This document shows, piece after piece, positions 6,105 to 7,899 of a stretch of DNA of 7,899 bases; the first letter of the stretch is position 1; each line of letters opens with the position of its first letter. Under the pieces are notes generated by a model, which had not been told where the DNA came from, did not search any database, and saw only the letters and a program-made list of their open reading frames with translations. The translations under genes and the position numbers were made by a program. This DNA is from 66-474 sp035688305 (GTDB lineage: Bacteria > Pseudomonadota > Gammaproteobacteria > Xanthomonadales > Rhodanobacteraceae), in the NCBI GenBank assembly GCA_035688305.1, contig DASSNC010000097.1:1-7899 (forward strand), in the 5' to 3' direction.

Positions 6105-6841
6105 CTCGTTATCGGCATTTGTCCAGCTGCATGTTGTTCACCTTGTTCGCGTGCATCGCCATTGCCGCACAAGGCGCACCGGCAGCGCCACCGTCCGCGT
6201 CCACGTCCGCGCCGGACGCCAGCGCCGCCATGGCCGCGCATCCGCAGGTGGAGTTCAAGACTTCGCTGGGCAACTTCGTGGTCGAAATGTTTCCCGACAA
6301 GGCCCCCAAGACAGTCGCCAACTTCCTGCAATACGTGAAGGACGGTTTCTACGACGGCACCGTGTTCCACCGCACGATTGCCGGTTACCTGATCCAGGGC
6401 GGGCTGTACACGCGCGAGCTGCACCCCAAGCGCACCTTGCCGCCGATCCCCGATGAAGCCAACAACGGTCTCTCGAACCTGCGCGGCACCATCGCTGCTG
6501 CGCGCAATCCCATCGACGCCGACTCGGCGACCTCGCAGTTCTTCATCAACGTGGTCGACAATCCACGCCTCGACTATGTCGGCAGCCAAAGCGGCCTGAC
6601 CATGGGCTTCGCGGTGTTCGGCAAGGTCGTGCAGGGCATGGACGTGGTCGACAAGATCGGCAACCTGCCGACCGGCCCCGAGGGGCCATTTCCCGGTGAC
6701 GTGCCGCGCCCGCTGGTGGTGATCGAAAGCGCCAAGTTGATCGGCGATGCCGCGGCGCCAACCAGCGAACCGGTCTCGCCCGTGACCGGTCAGGTGCCTG
6801 CATCCGCGCCGGCGAAGAAGAAGCCCGGTGCCAAGCACTGA
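6101..6841 (+). CDS. Exported cyclophilin-type peptidyl-prolyl cis-trans isomerase (PpiA-like)
   Basis: It catalyses cis-trans isomerisation of Xaa-Pro bonds, here probably in the periplasm. The 246 residues comprise a Sec signal peptide (1 to about 27), a short Ala/Pro/Ser linker (to 48), a cyclophilin domain (50-214), and a low-complexity Ala/Pro/Lys tail (218-246). Active-site features are FHRTI with Arg91, IQGG with Gln99, SATSQFFIN with Gln146 and Phe148, and GFAVFGKV (169-176). The Trp of human cyclophilin A is absent, as in other bacterial forms. The ATG at 6101 is preferred over one at 6044 because it begins directly with the signal peptide. Cys18 within LFAC is a poor lipobox, so a lipoprotein is less likely. 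It follows bepA by 72 nt and overlaps lpxH by 14 nt. E. coli has cytosolic ppiB beside lpxH; here the neighbour carries an export signal. Confidence 0.9.
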   Translation: MTRYRHLSSCMLFTLFACIAIAAQGAPAAPPSASTSAPDASAAMAAHPQVEFKTSLGNFVVEMFPDKAPKTVANFLQYVKDGFYDGTVFHRTIAGYLIQGGLYTRELHPKRTLPPIPDEANNGLSNLRGTIAAARNPIDADSATSQFFINVVDNPRLDYVGSQSGLTMGFAVFGKVVQGMDVVDKIGNLPTGPEGPFPGDVPRPLVVIESAKLIGDAAAPTSEPVSPVTGQVPASAPAKKKPGAKH

Positions 6842-7592
6842 CGCGGTGCACACGCTTTTCATCTCCGACCTGCATCTCGACGACGCGCGCCCGCACATCG
6901 TCGCGGACTTCGAACGGTTCTGTATCGGCGAGGCCCGCCGCGCCGACGCGCTGTATGTATTGGGTGACTTGTTCGAGGCCTACATCGGCGATGACGACGA
7001 CGCCGAATTGAACTCGCGCGTTGCGGCTGCCTTGCGCGGCGTCGCTGATGCGGGCGTGCCGGTCTACTACCTCGCCGGCAACCGCGATTTCCTGCTGGGT
7101 CGCGACTATGCCGACCGTTGCGGCATGCAGATCCTCGCGGACGGTACGACGGTCGATTTGTATGGCACGCCCACGCTGATCTTGCACGGCGACGTGCTGT
7201 GCACTGACGACGCCGCGTACCTCGCGTTCCGCAAGCAGGTGCGCGATCCGGCCTGGCAGAACGCGTTCCTGTCCCGGCCATTGGCCGAGCGCCGCGCGTT
7301 CGCGGCGCAAGCCCGCGACGCCAGCCGCGCACACACGTCCAGCACCGACATGGAGATCATGGACGTGAATCAGGGCGCGGTGGAATCCGCGCTGCGCGAC
7401 GCCGGTGTCACGCGGATGCTCCACGGCCACACCCATCGGCCCGCGATCCACGAATTCATGCTGGACGACGAACCCGCGCAGCGCATCGTGCTGGGCGACT
7501 GGTACGAACAGGGCTCGCTGCTGCGAGTGTCGCGCGATGGTCTCGGATTGAAGTCGCTTGCCGCAACATCCGGCCAGACGCAGAAGCATTAG
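6828..7592 (+). CDS. lpxH: UDP-2,3-diacylglucosamine diphosphatase (lipid X synthesis)
   Basis: LpxH hydrolyses UDP-2,3-diacylglucosamine to lipid X and UMP, the fourth step of lipid A synthesis, at the cytoplasmic face of the inner membrane. The 254-residue calcineurin-like phosphoesterase shows, in order, ISDLHL with Asp14 and His16, VLGDLFEAYIGDD with Asp47, AGNRDFL with Asn85 and Arg86, LHGDVLCTDD with His120, the MDVN signature (178-181), and HGHTHRPA with His199 and His201. These are the manganese ligands and substrate residues of LpxH. The GTG at 6828 overlaps the preceding stop by 14 nt and follows a purine-rich gaagaagaag stretch that can serve as the ribosome site. A GTG at 6846 (six codons shorter) is the alternative and lacks such a site. 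Translational coupling to the cyclophilin is likely. It is the last gene of the bepA group. Confidence 0.95.
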   Translation: MPSTDAVHTLFISDLHLDDARPHIVADFERFCIGEARRADALYVLGDLFEAYIGDDDDAELNSRVAAALRGVADAGVPVYYLAGNRDFLLGRDYADRCGMQILADGTTVDLYGTPTLILHGDVLCTDDAAYLAFRKQVRDPAWQNAFLSRPLAERRAFAAQARDASRAHTSSTDMEIMDVNQGAVESALRDAGVTRMLHGHTHRPAIHEFMLDDEPAQRIVLGDWYEQGSLLRVSRDGLGLKSLAATSGQTQKH

Positions 7593-7667
7593 ACGCGGAT
7601 CAACGCGGATCAACGCGGATCAAGAGCAATTTTCACCACGGATTTACACGGATCAGCACGGATCAGC
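7593..7667. repeat. Two triplets of phased decamer repeats abutting the lpxH stop
   Basis: Three exact tandem copies of acgcggatca occupy 7593-7622, beginning at the base after the lpxH TAG. After 13 nt a second, degenerate triplet follows: ccacggattt, acacggatca and gcacggatca (7636-7665). The shared core is cacgga/cgcgga followed by tca, with GATC at 7598, 7608, 7618, 7651 and 7661. The ten-base period equals about one helical turn. It has no spacers of CRISPR type and encodes nothing recognisable. Confidence 0.85.
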
Positions 7668-7711
7668 AAAAGCATTTTTCATGGATGGCAGGCTCAAGCG
7701 TTGGCCGGAAT

Positions 7712-7729
7712 TCAGGGTCCTGGCCCTGA
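7712..7729 (+). terminator. Hairpin downstream of lpxH, possible terminator
   Basis: A perfect 6-bp stem tcaggg/ccctga with a 6-nt loop lies 120 nt after lpxH. It is followed by gatttcccc and, further on, gtttttcc at 7741, rather than an immediate T-run. It may contribute to ending the bepA-lpxH transcript, but the call is weak. Confidence 0.3.
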
Positions 7730-7767
7730 GATTTCCCCACGTTTTTCCACGCTGCGCCAGGGACAAG

Positions 7768-7811
7768 CCCTCTCCCCCGCGCCGCTTGCGGGGGAGAGGG
7801 TTGGGTGAGGG
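7768..7811. repeat. Half-copy of the CCCTCTCCC palindrome family
   Basis: A perfect 13-bp stem (7768-7780 pairing with 7788-7800, 7-nt loop) begins ccctctccc and ends gggagaggg. It is followed by ttgggtgaggg. The same order of gggagaggg and then gggtgaggg is seen on the minus strand of the 3' arm of the element at 3588-3758. The loop differs and the second inverted arm is missing. It could double as a strong transcription stop. Confidence 0.75.
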
Positions 7812-7899
7812 GGCGGGTCTTGATCGTTCAACGAAAGCGCATTCAGAGCGAAGTAATCCGGTCCGCGCTTGGGCGTTGAGCGAGTATTCCGCAAGCAGC

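Larger units (their letters stand above)
7593..7899. other. Non-coding region downstream of lpxH
   Basis: These 307 bases to the window edge hold the decamer repeats, a weak hairpin and the half-palindrome. From 7812 to 7899 I see no gene, promoter or RNA that I can support. An apparent 60-residue minus-strand frame at 7712-7894 is a translation of the palindrome. Confidence 0.7.

Noticed and set aside
6101..6160. Lipoprotein signal in the cyclophilin (LFAC)
   Set aside because: Phe at the -2 position is atypical, and the Cys is inside the hydrophobic core with a good signal peptidase I site further on.
5261..6898. A 545-codon open frame on the minus strand opposite bepA and the cyclophilin
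   Set aside because: It is antisense to two well-supported genes, has the Arg/Gly/Ala/His-rich composition of a GC-rich shadow frame, and shows no recognisable domain.
6546..7613. A 355-codon minus-strand frame opposite the cyclophilin and lpxH
   Set aside because: It is antisense to lpxH, whose catalytic motifs are complete; no family signature is visible in the frame.
7593..7667. CRISPR array
   Set aside because: The units are contiguous decamers with no spacers, and no cas gene is near.
7712..7894. A 60-codon minus-strand frame containing PHPTLSP...GERA
   Set aside because: This peptide is the translation of the ccctctccc/gggagaggg repeat, a known type of spurious database protein.

Overview
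The window looks like chromosomal DNA from a high-GC gammaproteobacterium, most likely of the Lysobacterales (Xanthomonadales; Rhodanobacter/Dyella-like). This is inferred from the GC-rich codon use, the LpxO- and BepA-type envelope genes, the NAD-type isocitrate dehydrogenase, and intergenic palindromes of the CCCTCTCCC...GGGAGAGGG type. Seven complete genes and one partial gene are supported. All are core or envelope functions. I see no phage, transposase, CRISPR array, tRNA or rRNA.

Layout. 1-2307 (+): the C-terminal part of a metallo-beta-lactamase-fold hydrolase, then thiD (thiamin pyrimidine kinase) 3 nt later, then lpxO (lipid A 2-hydroxylase family) 30 nt after thiD. 2301-2348: a palindromic element between the convergent lpxO and icd genes, whose left end overlaps the lpxO stop codon. 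2402-3412 (-): NAD-type isocitrate dehydrogenase; the correct start is a GTG with a strong Shine-Dalgarno, behind a recognisable promoter and a leader hairpin. 3413-3815: non-coding, dominated by a MITE-like nested palindrome of about 170 bp. 3816-4082 (-): glutaredoxin grxC. 4083-4279: divergent promoter region. 4280-7592 (+): a likely operon of bepA (periplasmic M48 metallochaperone/protease), an exported cyclophilin, and lpxH, which overlaps the cyclophilin gene by 14 nt. 7593-7899: non-coding, with phased decamer repeats abutting the lpxH stop, a hairpin, and a half-copy of the palindrome family.

Functional reading. Four of the eight genes serve the outer membrane. LpxH makes lipid X in the lipid A pathway. 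LpxO hydroxylates an acyl chain of finished lipid A. BepA oversees LptD/OMP assembly. The exported cyclophilin is a candidate periplasmic folding helper. The bepA-cyclophilin-lpxH run is the most coherent unit. The other genes serve thiamin synthesis, the TCA cycle and thiol redox balance. I found no clearly new system. The points most worth a second look are the exported cyclophilin where E. coli has cytosolic ppiB beside lpxH, the Gly/Tyr insertion and Asp-rich tail of BepA, the tiny ORF coupled to the cyclophilin start, and the repeat architecture.
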